A stretch of DNA of 64,000 nucleotides from Prorocentrum cordatum (GCA_963575745.1 CAUYUJ010019093.1:502854-566853), one strand, 5' to 3'; numbered from the stretch's first letter, positions 1-10,028 are shown. The notes: generated by a model not told the origin, from the sequence alone. Numbers and translations: made by a program.

Positions 1-275
1 GGCCCACTGTCGAACAGGGAACCAGGGGTCATCTGTGAATGGGGCCTACGGAGCTGGGTGGCCTTGGAGCAAATTTGACCGTGGCTGGGGGTCCTTGGAC
101 AGCAGGGGGCCACTGTCAAGCAAGGAACTGGGGGCATTTGACAGTGAGGCCCACTGTCAGACGCGGAAATGGGTGGCTTTCAGGCACATTGGATGGGGCC
201 CACGGTCAAACGGGGAACTGAGGGGCCTTTGACCTGCGGGGCCCACTATCACATGGGGAACTCGCGGGGTGCTTA
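1..275. repeat. Degenerate tandem repeat, about 41-49 bp unit
   Basis: Units beginning GGCCCACTGTC recur near 1, 107, 148, 195 and 238, each followed by a GGGGAACTGGGGG-like segment and TTTGAC. Spacing is about 41-49 bp. The array runs off the left edge of the window. No coding signal. Confidence 0.75.
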
Positions 276-434
276 CTATTTTCACACATGCCTTCAGGAG
301 GCCTCCCTTCCGCCCCAAGGCGGCTCCAGTTGACCACAGGCATTCCGAAGAAGTCCTCCAAGAGGCCGCCCAACAGGGCCGAAGAGGCTCCCAGAGGAAA
401 CCCACGAAGGTTTCCAGAGCGTTAGGGCCCCCTA

Positions 435-484
435 CGTCGCCGTCGCCGTCGCCGTCGCCGCCGCCGCTGCCGTCGCCACCGCCT

Positions 485-516
<32 letters not shown>

Positions 517-518
517 CC
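435..518. repeat. GTC/GCC trinucleotide microsatellite
   Basis: Interrupted GTC, GCC and CCG triplets ending in ten or so uninterrupted GTC units. The minus strand reads as an Asp-rich run, but nothing beyond the repeat supports a gene. Confidence 0.9.
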
Positions 519-557
519 CTTTCAGGGTCGGCGGCACCAACCGTAAGACCTTCGCAA
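517..557 (+). repeat. Dispersed 41-bp box next to a microsatellite, copy 1
   Basis: The segment starting CTTTCAGGGTCGGCGGCACC is about 80% identical to 2178-2219. Both copies abut the right end of a triplet microsatellite. Function unknown; could be the end of a larger decayed element. Confidence 0.5.
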
Positions 558-714
558 TACTGTTTTTTTTTCACTTCAAGTCATAACGAGGGGAACAGGA
601 GCGACCAGCGTCGTGCGGTCACTGAGCGGAGGCCCGTTGACTCTGTCCTGGTCCTCCTTGTATCACCGCAGCGGCTTCTCCTCCTAGGCCGCTCCGCAAT
701 GTTCCAGACCACTG

Positions 715-753
715 CGCGCGCACACACACACATACACACACACACACACACAC
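715..753. repeat. CA dinucleotide microsatellite
   Basis: CA repeat with one CATA interruption, about 18 units. Confidence 0.95.
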
Positions 754-894
754 GCTTTTTGCGTCGGCGGCTCGGCAAAGTCACTGCGCTGGCGAGGAAG
801 CGAAACGGGCTGCCGCTGAGCGAGCTGTGCCACTCTGCAGGAGGGGAGGTGAAGACAACGAAGCGACGGCGAGCGCGCGCGCACACACAACACG

Positions 895-1050
895 CAGGAG
901 GAGGAGGAGGAGGAGGAGGAGGAGGAGGAGGAGGAGGAGGAGGAGGAGGGAGGAGGGAGGAGGGAGGAGGGATGATGAGGAGGAGGAGGAGAGGAGGAGG
1001 TGGAGGAGGAAGAGGAGGAGGAGGAGGAGGAGGAGGAGGAGGAGGAGGAT
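895..1050. repeat. GGA microsatellite, purine-only strand
   Basis: About 150 bp of GGA with GGGA and GAT interruptions. Long open frames over it (poly-Glu, poly-Gly, poly-Arg, poly-Leu) are repeat artefacts. Confidence 0.95.
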
Positions 1051-1232
1051 CAATGCGACGTTCCTCCTGAGATCCTCCGCGCTCACCGCGCAGGAGCCCA
1101 GGCCACGACTGCCGTGCAGCTGCCGCCGGCACCGTCCGGCGCAGGCCTCTTCTCGCCACGGCCGGACGCCGGCCGCGGGCACCCGCGGCCTCTTCGGCGG
1201 CATGGCATGGGAGCCAGCCGTGCCAACCCGCA

Positions 1233-1403
1233 GGGCAGTTTTTAATAATGGGATTTCAAGCTATAAAATCTTAACACATGCTTAATGCATGATAAAGTTT
1301 ATGCATGAACTCATCTATGTTTTTAATACTAGATCTCTGCATTTGTTATACATGAACCGCACGCGAACCGCACGCGGAGCATGTATTAAAAACGGCATTG
1401 TAC
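1233..1403 (+). mobile_element. Family A short AT-rich element, copy A1
   Basis: AT-rich island in GC-rich DNA. The left end GGGCAGTTTTTAATA is complementary to the right end TATTAAAAACGGCATT. The interior shares ATGCATGAACTCATC, GTTTTTAATACTA and GCGGAGCATGTAT with A2 at 15253-15423. Non-autonomous; no coding. Confidence 0.75.
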
Positions 1404-2008
1404 TGGCTCATGGGACTCTGCGCTAACCGATGCTTAGCGTCGCCTGCCGGCGCCACACTCGACGCGCATCAAGGCCAAAGCGACGCACGTCGACGCTGAC
1501 CCTGCGCTCTTTCATCACGTGTATCACACGCTAGCGCACGCCAGCGCACTCGAATGACGGAGTTGCGACGACATGCGAGGCCCCAGCGATTGCGACCGAA
1601 AACAGCTGCATAGACTCGACGCCCGTTCGGGTCCGAGGCCGCCCGTCGTCGTCCCCGCTGCCGTTGCTCGACGGCGGCGCCCTCGCCGTCGTGTTCCTCG
1701 CCGCCCTGGCCGCGATCGCCGCCGCTGGCGCCGCCACCGACATGATCACCGTCCTTCTCGCAGTAGACGCCGTCGCCGCCGCCGCGACACTGCCCGCGCG
1801 GCCGATGGGCAGCCGAGGTGCCGCCCACAGGGGGGACGTAGGAAGGTGGTGCAAAGTCAAAACCCACAATAATGATACAGGTTAAGGATGCAAGGGTCTT
1901 GCATCCGTCCCTGGGGGTCCTCCTCCAACTCCCCTCCCCTCTTCCACGCCTGTCATCCTCCCCGGTCCTCCTCTCCTGGGGTGGGGGCCCCAGCAGGAAG
2001 GGGGGTCC
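1404..2008. other. Unassigned GC-rich stretch
   Basis: Holds a CG-rich region (1640-1800) with many GCC and GTC triplets. Several frames are open on both strands because of composition. No gene, element copy or clear repeat was recognised. Confidence 0.5.
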
Positions 2009-2156
2009 TACTCCTCCTCCTCCTCCTCCTCCTCCTCCTCCTCCTCCTCCTCATCATCATCATCATCATCACTGCCTCCTCCTCCTCCTCCTCCGCCTCC
2101 TCCTCCTCCTCATGTTCCTCTTCCTCCTCCTCCTCCTCCTCCTCCGCCTCCTCCAC
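2009..2156. repeat. CTC / CAT compound microsatellite
   Basis: CTC units to about 2050, seven CAT units (2051-2071), then CTC/CCT units with TTC interruptions to about 2156. Confidence 0.95.
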
Positions 2157-2177
2157 CCCCTCCTGGTCGTCGTCGAT

Positions 2178-2219
2178 GTCTTTCAGGGTTGTTGGCACCG
2201 GCCGTCAGGCCTTCACGAT
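2178..2219 (+). repeat. Dispersed 41-bp box next to a microsatellite, copy 2
   Basis: Begins TCTTTCAGGGTTGTTGGCAC. Diverged copy of 517-557, again directly after a triplet repeat and a GTCGTCGTCGAT run. Confidence 0.5.
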
Positions 2220-2232
2220 CCACAGTAAGGAC

Positions 2233-2889
2233 ACATGCTAAGGATGCAATGGCCTTGGAAATCTCACGTACCATGTAGAGCTCCTTGCACGTCAACATTG
2301 GCCCATGATGCGCCGAAGAAGCAGGGGCAACGGTGGAATTGATGAACCAGCGCATCCTTCCTGTGGACGTTGACCGTAGAGGCATAGGTGGGATTAGATG
2401 AAATTCGCTTTACACGGCCCCTTGGAAGAACGGAAAGTGAACACCCAGCTCAAATCGCTCCCTGACCCCACCCTGCGATGACCTCACGCACTGCTGATCG
2501 ACATATGCGGGCAACTTAACTTGTCAGATGTGTCTACAACACCAGGACCGTTGACCAGCACCTCAGGTGCAACACTCGCTTAGCCTCGTCCCTATCAGGG
2601 GGGTAGTGACCGCAGCTGCGCCCGAACATGTGCCCGAGTGTGACCGAAACTGGCGCTCGATGCTTTCCGAACGCGCCCTTGTGTGCCCGACATTTTAAAC
2701 CACTACGGCTGCCCACTTCGAACAATAATGTCGGTCGCACTACGTTTCCGGTTGACATATTGGGCACGTGTTCGATCAGAGCTTTGCTCTCGGCAACAGA
2801 CCTGTTTGGCTGATAAGGGCGGGGCGCCATGGCAACACCATCCACGACCCCGGGAACTGCGCCTCCCTTTGCGAGAGAGGGAACAACTG
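2233..2889. other. No feature recognised
   Basis: Mixed-composition sequence without clear tandem structure, element copies or a convincing coding frame. The longest frames are about 100 codons on either strand and look unrelated to any family known to me. Confidence 0.5.
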
Positions 2890-3039
2890 CATAAACATGA
2901 AGTTGCGGATTTCTTGATCCGCGCTGGGCCCCATTCTTGGCTTGCGGAGCGCGTCAGGGGCGGCACATGAGGCTCCGCCAGGGAGGCCCTGCGCCCGATC
3001 CTAGAAATCCTCGCGGAGCTCCGAATGTCTGTATTTATG
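2890..3039. mobile_element. Family B foldback element, copy B1 (diverged)
   Basis: Left arm CATAAACATGAAGTTGCGG then TTTCTTGATCCGCGCTGGG. The right arm holds its reverse complement, ending GGAGCTCCGAATG and TATTTATG. Same plan as B2 and B4, with a diverged, longer centre. Confidence 0.65.
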
Positions 3040-3186
3040 CAAATTTTGGTCTGCTTGGATCCACGATCCCTGAGATCTGACGCTGCCCCTCCAAACATGC
3101 AGCGCTGCATTTTCGGGCCGCATCGATCTGTGAGGACGGCCCCTGGGGCCCGAAACCGGGTGATATCGCCCGGTGTCGACCCATTG

Positions 3187-3390
3187 CCACGCCAGGACCC
3201 CAGGGACCCCCCAAGCCGAGAGGAGGCTAGTTGGGAGGATTCGACCTCGCCCTTGCTGGGCCCCTCTTGGAAAGCTCTCTTGGGGGTACATCGGGCCGTC
3301 CCGGGCGCACCTCGGGCCGTCCATGGGGACCTCTCGGCTTCGTTCTGGGGGCCACGCCAGGACCCGTGGATCCCCCCGAGCCGAGAGGCC
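3187..3390 (+). repeat. 40-bp direct repeat pair
   Basis: The segment beginning GCCACGCCAGGACCC and ending AGCCGAGAGG occurs at about 3186-3222 and again at 3351-3388, 164 bp apart. The spacer contains two related GGGCCGTCC motifs. Confidence 0.65.
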
Positions 3391-3580
3391 ACCCGCGAGG
3401 CCGTCGCTGCCGCCGCCGTCGAGGCACCGCGCGCGCGGGGGGGGGGGACGGCCCGGCGGAGCCCCCTGGGAGCTCCGCGACGGCGGGGGCGCTCCTGCGG
3501 CCTGGACAGCGGCTGCACACCTCTTTCTCTCTCTCTCCCGCGGCGTGGCGGGGGGGGGCTGGGGCTGCCAGGGCGCGAGA

Positions 3581-3712
3581 GGGGGAGGAGGAGGAGGAAG
3601 AGGAGGAGGAGGAGGAGGAGGAGGAGGAGGAGGAGGAGGTGGAGGAGGAGGAGGTGGAGGAGGAGGAGGAGGAGGAGGAGGAGGAGAGGAGGAGGAGGGA
3701 GAAGAAGGGGGG
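3581..3712. repeat. GGA microsatellite
   Basis: Purine-only GGA/GGT run. It explains the 300-490-codon open frames that cross this region on both strands. Confidence 0.95.
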
Positions 3713-3988
3713 GAGAGACACGGTGCGAGGCGGGGGTGCCCGCTCGCGCTCTCACGCGCTTCCCGCCTCCCACCCACCCCGAGGGGGAGGGGGCAGCTTT
3801 CTCCAGGGTCGCGAGGCCGCGGGGCGGGGGTGGCGGGCGGCTCGCGCGTTCCCTCCTCTCGTGCCGCCGTCCTCCACCTACCTCCCCGTCCCTGCCTCCC
3901 TCCTCCTCCCCCCGCCCGACCACTCCTCATCCTTATCCTCAAGGACCAAACCTGGTGGCCTTGGGGGCTGGTGACGAGAGCTGCCGTC

Positions 3989-4050
3989 CCCCTCCTCCTC
4001 CTCCTCCTCCTCCTCCTCCTCCTCCTCCTCCTCCTCTCCTCCTCCTCGTT
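3989..4050. repeat. CTC microsatellite
   Basis: About 20 CTC units. Opposite strand orientation to the GGA run 280 bp upstream. Confidence 0.95.
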
Positions 4051-5262
4051 CCTCGTCTCCTCCCCCTGACCGTGACACTCCGCGGACATTGGCGAGTCGT
4101 CGATTTGTTGCCGCCCCCTCCTCCCCCTCCTTCCCCTCCCGGTCATCTAGTGTGCCTCCTCCCCGCTCTAATCTGTACACCTGCGCTGCATGAGCATGCC
4201 TACCCGCGCGGACCCCAAGTACGGGGCAGTTGCAGGGTGTGCTTCCCTCGTCTCTCCTGGAAGATGCCCACGGGAGTAATTCTAATCGTCGCTGTCGCCG
4301 TCGTCGTTGTCGCGTCCGTCGTCCACGCCGACTCGCTCTCGAACCCAGATGCTCACAGACAGGGCTCTTCAGCGAGAAGAGAAAGGAGTATGATATGCAC
4401 ATGTGGAGAGCTCCACGCAGTGAAAAATTACTGCCCTCCTTCCCTCCTCCTCTCTCTCCCTCTTCCTCCTCCTCCTCCCCCTCGCCCTGCTTCGAACCTC
4501 AACTGACATTGTCCAGTCCAGGCGGGGCGGGTGCCACGTTTTCAGGATTCCCTCCGCAATTTCCCCCGACACCCAACTTTCCTTCACTCCTCCCTCACGC
4601 GCCCCTCCTCGTCCGCCTCCTGTAGTGGCGGGCGTGCTGTCTTCTGGGTTCCCTCCGCCTTGTCCCTCTGGGCTCGCCCGTTCCCTCTGGGCTCGCCCGT
4701 TCCACTCCCCCCCTTTCCCTCTGGGCTCGTCTGCGCGCGCCCCCCTCTCCTTTGCGTTCCTTGGTTTCGCTTCCGCAGCCCAAGGCCGAACCCCGGAGAT
4801 GCAGTTATCGCGGCGCCGCAGGCGAGCCTATCCCCCCTCTAGCGTCGCCCGAACCCCGACGTCATGATCGCTCCATGACGTCAACCTCCATATGCTTCCG
4901 CTCCTTCCCCAGGACTGGCTCGTCCTCCTGAGCAGTGTTTGACAATCCCGGGGGCCCCAAGAAGGCCACCAGAAGCCGAGATTTGTGCAGAAGCCCGTCC
5001 GTCATGCTTTCTTTCCCAACGCGAGGAGGTTCAGGATTTGGACGCCCGAAACAGGGATGGAAACAATGGGCACCATGCCCAACAACAGACGACGCCCAAA
5101 AACGACAGCGGCCGCTGATGGGCAGGTGAGATTGTGTCTCAAATGAGCAGCGGCCACCGCGACGCCGACAACAAATCCTGCTGAGAATGAGCAAGAACTG
5201 CTGTTGAGCCTTGCACCCATTGGGTTCGTACCGATGTCTACTAGACGCCTCCTAGAGAAGGA
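4051..5262. other. Mostly unassigned; pyrimidine-rich tracts and a 19-bp minisatellite
   Basis: Three copies of CCCTCTGGGCTCGCCCGTT-like units lie at 4661-4732. The remainder has pyrimidine-rich tracts (4430-4490, 4560-4620). No gene recognised. Confidence 0.5.
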
Positions 5263-5433
5263 CCGGGGTCGGAGGGCCGCACCGCACCGCACCGCTAATG
5301 CATCGACGATGCCTCGACGATACATCGGCAACGTCGGCTGTGCATCGGCACAGCACGCGTGGAGACAATTGAGATCCTCATCGGGCCGCATCGCCAGTGC
5401 ATCGGCGATGCGGCGCGACCCTCCGACCCCATC
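5263..5433. mobile_element. Family L element, copy L1
   Basis: The left end CGGGGTCGGAGGGCCGC matches the reverse complement of the right end GCGGCGCGACCCTCCGACC. The centre is filled with GATGCATCGGCGATG-type boxes, as in L2-L4. Confidence 0.65.
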
Positions 5434-5464
5434 TTCGATCCCATCCATAGAGGAAGAAAAAGCT

Positions 5465-5596
5465 ACATAAACTTTTGGCACTCCGCGCGGATTTCTTGGA
5501 TCTGCGCTGGACCCCCCTCCTTGGGGCGCGGAGCGCGCCGGGGCCCAGCGCAGATCCAAAAAATCCGCGCGGAGCTCCGAAAATCTATGTTTATGT
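5465..5596. mobile_element. Family B foldback element, copy B2
   Basis: Left arm ACATAAACTTTTGG, CTCCGCGCGGATTTCTTGG, ATCTGCGCTGG. The right arm is its near-perfect reverse complement, ending GATTTTCGG-type sequence and GTTTATGT. About 55-bp arms with a short GC-rich centre. One of the best preserved B copies. Confidence 0.85.
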
Positions 5597-5601
5597 CTTT
5601 T

Positions 5602-5772
5602 TGGGGGATACCAAGAGGCACCGATACCGCTACTCCTGGACCACTCCACGGGTGCGTTCTGACAAGGAACTCGAAGCGGATCCAGCGGTGGCGACGAGGG
5701 CCTCCCAGGGGAGCCCCAAAAAAGGGGAAAACGGCTGAAGGGTAGGAGCTATGGGCACCATTTTCCTCCTCC
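5602..5772 (+). mobile_element. Family K element, copy K1
   Basis: Shares ACCGATACCGCTACTCC near the left end, GGTGCGTTCTGAC, CCAGCGGTGGCGACGAGGGC and an ATGGGCACCATTTTCCTC right end with K2-K5. The ends are imperfectly complementary. It begins a few bases after B2. Confidence 0.75.
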
Positions 5773-5842
5773 GAGTTTTTTTCCCTCTTCGAATCCAGGA
5801 GGCCTAGAACTTCGGCCCCCCCGATGGGAGGACGGCGACGAC

Positions 5843-6012
5843 TGAAGGGGCCCTGGGACACACAAACAAATACACACAAATCACAAAGGATACCCCATAT
5901 CTCCTTATATTTTCTGGGTTTTTGTCTCCCCCCCACTTCCCATATTTCCCCTATATTTTCTAGGGGATCGAGGATTAATTGTGTCTCTGTGTGTTTTTTT
6001 GCTCCCTCCTGC
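5843..6012 (+). mobile_element. Family F element, copy F1, with 5-bp duplication
   Basis: Begins TGAAGGGG and ends CCTCCTGC. The interior contains CACACAAATCACAAAG, CCCCCCCACTTCCCATA, ATTTTCTAGGGGATCGAGG and TTGTGTCTCTGTGTG as in the other F copies. ACGAC directly precedes (5838-5842) and follows (6013-6017) the element, a target-site duplication. Confidence 0.85.
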
Positions 6013-6154
6013 ACGACTCTCCCCGCGGGGGGGGGGCGCCTCCGCTGCCCGCTGGCGCCGGCGCCTGCGGCGGGCTGGAGGCCGGCCCGGCCTCGGGCGG
6101 CAAGGGAGGGGGGCGCCCGCTGCGCGCCGGCACCGCCGAGCCCTCTGGTCTGAG

Positions 6155-6341
6155 CTCGGGCCTGTCCTCCTGCAGGGGGATTTTCGACGAATAATAAGAA
6201 ATACCCCCAAAATGGTCAACAAAGCAATGCTAAAATAGCCTGGGGGCTATTTTTTGAATATTTGTGTTGCCTTTCTGGTGCGTTTTTGGGGTATTTTCCA
6301 TTTTTCGTCGAAAAATCCCCCTGTAGGGGGACACGCACGAC
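6155..6341 (+). mobile_element. Family C element, copy C1
   Basis: Left CTCGGGCCTGTCCTCCTGCA, then GGGGGATTTTCGACGAA. The right end TTTCGTCGAAAAATCCCC and CTGTAGGGGGACACGC is its complement. The AT-rich interior contains AATAGCCTGGGGGCTATT. The 30 bp at 6145-6174 (10 bp of flank plus element start) recur exactly at 6348-6377. Confidence 0.8.
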
Positions 6342-6377
6342 GTAACCCTGGTCTGAGCTCGGGCCTGTCCTCCTGCA

Positions 6378-6880
6378 TTGGAGGCCGCCTGGGGGGCAGC
6401 GTTGCTTCCAAGGCCAGATCCCAATACGCTCAGCGAGCGCGCCTGATCCGCCAATGACAGTCCTTACGACACCCCTTCGCGACCAGTTCGGACCTTCAGA
6501 TTTGCTCTTACCGGCGATTGGGCTGCTTAGGTGTGCTCTTACCTCACGAGCATTGCCTCCTCCTCCGTCGCCCCAGAAACACAGATCGCGTCCGCTGCCC
6601 CTCAGCGAGCTGAAACTCCTGCATGCGGATGTTGGAAAAAAGCAACACGTAGCCAAAGCACACATATTCAACAGTGACCAAAGCAAGAGCACGAGACCTC
6701 GCCCCCGCAGGCTATTCTTTGATAATCCTTGAGCATTCCTCCTCGGAGGCGCCCGGCGCTTCGGGCGGGCCCTGGGCAGAGGGGGGAGGGGCGGCTGTGG
6801 CCCTCCCCGCGCGCGCGCCGGCACTCCCAGGCGCCCCCAGGCGCTCCCAGGAGCTCCCAAGCGCTCCCAATACGAGACCG
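6378..6880. other. No gene recognised
   Basis: Ordinary mixed sequence. CTCCCAGGCGC-like motifs at 6810-6865 foreshadow the minisatellite at 7060. Confidence 0.5.
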
Positions 6881-7052
6881 ATGTTGCATCACAGCAGCAA
6901 TTCGGCCCCTGACTTTCGTCCTGGGTTCGGCTCAGTGAAGTGATGAATTTCGGGGTCCTCACGTGGGAAAAAAAAACCTTCACTAATCTGGGGTCCCTGG
7001 GGCCTCAGTGGGCCCTGGGGCCCAAAATTAGTGAAGTGATGGTTTTCGGGCC
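6881..7052 (+). mobile_element. Family Q repeat, copy Q1
   Basis: Contains AGTGAAGTGATGAATTTCGG, an A-rich spacer, AACCTTCACTAATCTGGGG and a second TTAGTGAAGTGATGG. Related copies occur at 56437-56530 and 58030-58115. The left part (GTTGCATCACAGCAGCAATT) recurs in diverged form at 54850-54890. Confidence 0.6.
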
Positions 7053-7059
7053 TCGGACC

Positions 7060-7205
7060 CGAGCGGCGCTCCCGAGCGGCGCTCCCGAGCGGCGCCTCCC
7101 AAAGGGGCGCTCCCAAAGGGGCGCTCCCAAAGGGGCGCTCCCGAGCGGCGCTCCCCAGGGGCGCTCCCGAGCGGCGCTCCCGAGCGGGCGCTCCCGGGCA
7201 GGCAC
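7060..7205. repeat. GGCGCTCCCGAGC minisatellite, 14-15 bp unit
   Basis: About ten units of two types, GGCGCTCCCGAGC and GGGGCGCTCCCAAA, interleaved. Confidence 0.9.
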
Positions 7206-7805
7206 GGCGGCAGGCACACGTCGCCCTGGGCGCGTGGCCCTCGCGAGGGGCCCCTCGGGCTCGAGAGGTCTGCGGCCTGGGGGACGTAAGACCTGGGTAC
7301 AGGAGACTCGGAGATCCCCGACGAGGTCGTCAACAAAATGACGAGGCCGAGCCTGCATTTTGACGAGGCCTCCCGCTGCAGACATCCCACGGAACTCCCC
7401 CTCGTCAAAATCCGAGGCGCGGTCGTCAAAAAACGATGGCGAACCCGAGTCCTGGCAAACCCGGGTCTTACGCTCCCCCGATGGTTCGGGTCGCGGGCAC
7501 CCGTGCGCCGGCAGGCCACTGTGTCCCAAGAGGCTGGTCAGTTTCCTGGCATGAATGGGGGAAGCAGGGGGGTGGGTACGGGGCGAGGCCCGAAAGGGAA
7601 GCTGGACTCCACGCAGGCCGGGACTCTCGCCTGCACGCCTCTTCGGCCCAGCATCGCGGGACGAGGCGGCGGGAGAAGGGGGAGCGTTGGGGGGTCTCAA
7701 ACGCCGTGCAAGCGAGCTTGCCTGACAGAAAAGCCCTCTGGTGCGGGCAAAACTTGTGTCCACATCCGCTGCAGCTTGGGGTTTCGGGCTCCCTGCCCCA
7801 GACAG
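7206..7805. other. No gene recognised
   Basis: GC-rich sequence with frames open over 150-340 codons on the minus strand across repeats. No family resemblance seen and codon pattern not convincing. Confidence 0.4.
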
Positions 7806-7883
7806 CCGAGGAGCACTGGACATGGACAAAAGTCGGGCCCCTCCTGGAGGCTCGAATTTTATCCATGTCCAGTGCACCTCGGC
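7806..7883. repeat. Inverted repeat, about 38-bp arms
   Basis: GAGGAGCACTGGACATGGAC on the left pairs with GTCCAGTGCACCTCGG on the right around a CTCCTGGAGG centre. Likely another foldback element; no second copy in the window. Confidence 0.7.
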
Positions 7884-7952
7884 CCTGCGGCGCCCCCTCC
7901 ACGAAAATTGGCTCCTGGCACCGCGTGGGCCGTTCGACCTGAAGCGGGCATG

Positions 7953-8123
7953 TCGGCGGTGGACAAACCTCCCTTCAGGAAACCTCCTTTTAGTGAAAAC
8001 GGCCTGGAACCGAAACCGACGGCGCTGGACCCGCAAAAATTACGGCCGCGACGCCCTCTCGCGAACCGAAAACGGCCAATTCGCTAATCGACGTGACAGG
8101 GTAGGAGGTCTGTCCACCCCCGA
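7953..8123 (+). mobile_element. Family D element, copy D1, with 5-bp duplication
   Basis: Left end TCGGCGGTGGACAAACCTCC; right end GGTCTGTCCACCCCCGA (18 of 20 end bases complementary). The interior has AACGGCCTGGAACCGAAACC and CGCGACGCCCTCTCGCGAAC. GCATG flanks it at 7948-7952 and 8124-8128. Confidence 0.9.
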
Positions 8124-8176
8124 GCATGGCCAGGTCGGGTAGACCTGGCCGGGCGCAGGCCCTCGGTGGCATCCGT

Positions 8177-8229
8177 CGCTGGACGCCCGGAGCTGGCGTC
8201 GAACGCTGGACGCCGGGAGCTGGCGTCGC
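8177..8229 (+). repeat. 26-bp tandem duplication
   Basis: CGCTGGACGCC(C/G)GGAGCTGGCGTCG occurs twice in tandem. Confidence 0.8.
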
Positions 8230-8255
8230 CACCTCGTCGAGGTCCACGATGCAGT

Positions 8256-8409
8256 TAGGGGACCACATGCGAACCCTACCCCTGCCCCCCACGATTTCTG
8301 AGGGGGAGGGTGGGGTTCACTTCGCTCGGGAGCTCCCGAACGAAGTGAACCCCACCCTCCCCCTCAGAAATCGTGGGGGGCAGGGGTAGGGTTCGCATGT
8401 GGTCCCCTA
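8256..8409. mobile_element. Family E palindromic element, copy E1, with 5-bp duplication
   Basis: A 154-bp palindrome centred at 8332/8333. The two 77-bp arms pair at all positions except one that I could find. Ends TAGGGGACCACATGCG. GCAGT flanks it at 8251-8255 and 8410-8414. Such low divergence between arms suggests a young insertion or ongoing arm homogenisation. Confidence 0.95.
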
Positions 8410-8414
8410 GCAGT

Positions 8415-9494
8415 CGGAATGCTGTCATGAACCCTGACAAAGGAACGAGGCCCCCTTCTTTCCACAAGTGGCACTCCACTCCGACCTCCCACAGGAAGCC
8501 TCAGGACCACCCAAGACCAAATGTAACATGTAAAACCATCGAGGAGCACCCGAAGCCCCTCCCCAACGAAAAAAGGGTTCCCTCTTCAGCGGCCCACTGC
8601 AGCCGCGTTCCGGGTGTGTCGCGCCACGCTGCGCGCACCGTCCTCGCTAGCCCTGTGGGTACATCGAGACCCGCGGCGGCCAGATGCCCGGCAGCACTAC
8701 CCTCGGAAGATGCGCAGACAACCCACGAGGGCCCTCAGAGGAAGGCCATATGGCCGCCCGTGAGATCGCCGAGGCGGCCAAAGGACTCAGGACACCCCCC
8801 GAACGGTGCCAGGGCGGCCCAGGAGCGCCTCTGGACTCTGGGGCACTCGGCGGCGCCCAAATACCTCGACCAACCATGGGGCCCCCTTAAAGGGCGAAGA
8901 AATGATGCGCCGACGATTCCTGGATCCGATAAATGATCAGATCACTCTTTGCAAAGCAACCCCTCTTGATTCCCCCCGGGCCCGGCCCAAGTTGGCGAAC
9001 AGGCGGCCCGTCCCTGGGCCTCACACCAACGGGCGTTCCTGGTCGACGGGCGAGTCTCCGGCATCAGAGGGTGCATGTGGCGCCTTGGAAGATGCCCGCG
9101 CGACCCCCGCCCCGTGGCTGTGCTGCGTACTTTCAATGTGCTGTGACTGCTTGGGCTTGCGATGCTGGATGACACCCTCGCACTTGCGGCCGCGTCCGGC
9201 AAGAATGCCAGCTCGCCGCTGCTGCTGCGCATCGCTTTTGTTCCCCGCCCCCAGCCAAAGGGCGCGCTGAGCAGGAGATGCGAGCGGACCTGTCTCCCTC
9301 TGACATCACGGCGTGCGATGACAGGACAACGGACAAACCGCGGGCGCTGAAACCGAAGTGTTCCCGCATATCGATCGGGGACCTCGAGACTCTGCAGCGT
9401 GGGCCTCGCGCTCGTCGTGGACGCCCGAAGGCGTTCCATCTCGGGCGCCATGCCTTGAGCAGGGACCGACCGTCCCGGCATTCCTATAGTCATA
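8415..9494. other. No gene recognised
   Basis: A plus-strand frame is open for roughly 187 codons up to 8936, but 8700-8880 resembles the irregular AAGAGGCCC repeats seen elsewhere. A D-like fragment (GACAAACCGCGGGCGCTGAA) may lie near 9330. Nothing firm. Confidence 0.4.
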
Positions 9495-9616
9495 CCACGA
9501 AATGATCTTAGAACCCCAAAAATGCTCTAAGAACAAAAACCATGCTCTCAGAACATAAACCCGATGTGTTAAAACAAGACAGTCCCAGCCAGAAACGTTC
9601 TGAGAACATCTCGTGG
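9495..9616. mobile_element. Short inverted-repeat element (unnamed)
   Basis: Left end CCACGAAATGATCTTAGAAC pairs with right end GTTCTGAGAACATCTCGTGG (17 of 20). The AGAAC motif recurs inside. No duplication recognised at the flanks. Confidence 0.6.
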
Positions 9617-9872
9617 ACACCACAAAAGGTTCTTAGAACACTGTTTGGTGGGGCTGTAGGCGGGCCAGGACGCTCCGCCACTGCTGGAATGCCCGAGCCT
9701 GGCTCGCCTTCCCTCGCGCCGCGGCCCCGCAACAGGGCGCCCCCTCCTCCCGAGGCGCCCTGGGAGCCCTCCCGCCCTCCTCTTTTCCCTCTCTTGCAGG
9801 GGGGCACTGCCGCCGCCCTTTGGCCGCAATCGCTTCCGCGGGGCCGTCGACGCGGAAGAGCATGAGCAGCAG

Positions 9873-10028
9873 GTCGGGCGTGTCCTCCTTCAGGCGGATA
9901 CAGGACGAAGACTAAAAGCACTCCCAAAATATTCAGACATAGCCAAGAATGGTCAAAGGATCGTCCCTGGCTAATGTTTGGAGTATTGCGTTGCATATTC
10001 CTTCATCCTGTTAAGGGACAGGCCCGGC
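9873..10028 (+). mobile_element. Family C element, copy C2
   Basis: Left end GTCGGGCGTGTCCTCCTTCA; right end CCTGTTAAGGGACAGGCCCGG. AT-rich interior with TTTGGAGTATTGCG as in C3 and C6. Confidence 0.75.

Noticed and set aside
3025-4506. Open frames of 380-490 codons on both strands
   Set aside because: They span GGA and CTC microsatellites and encode homopolymer-like strings; no domain and no codon pattern outside repeats.
8373-8936. 187-codon plus frame as a gene
   Set aside because: Begins inside palindrome E1 and crosses N-like repeats; low-complexity composition.
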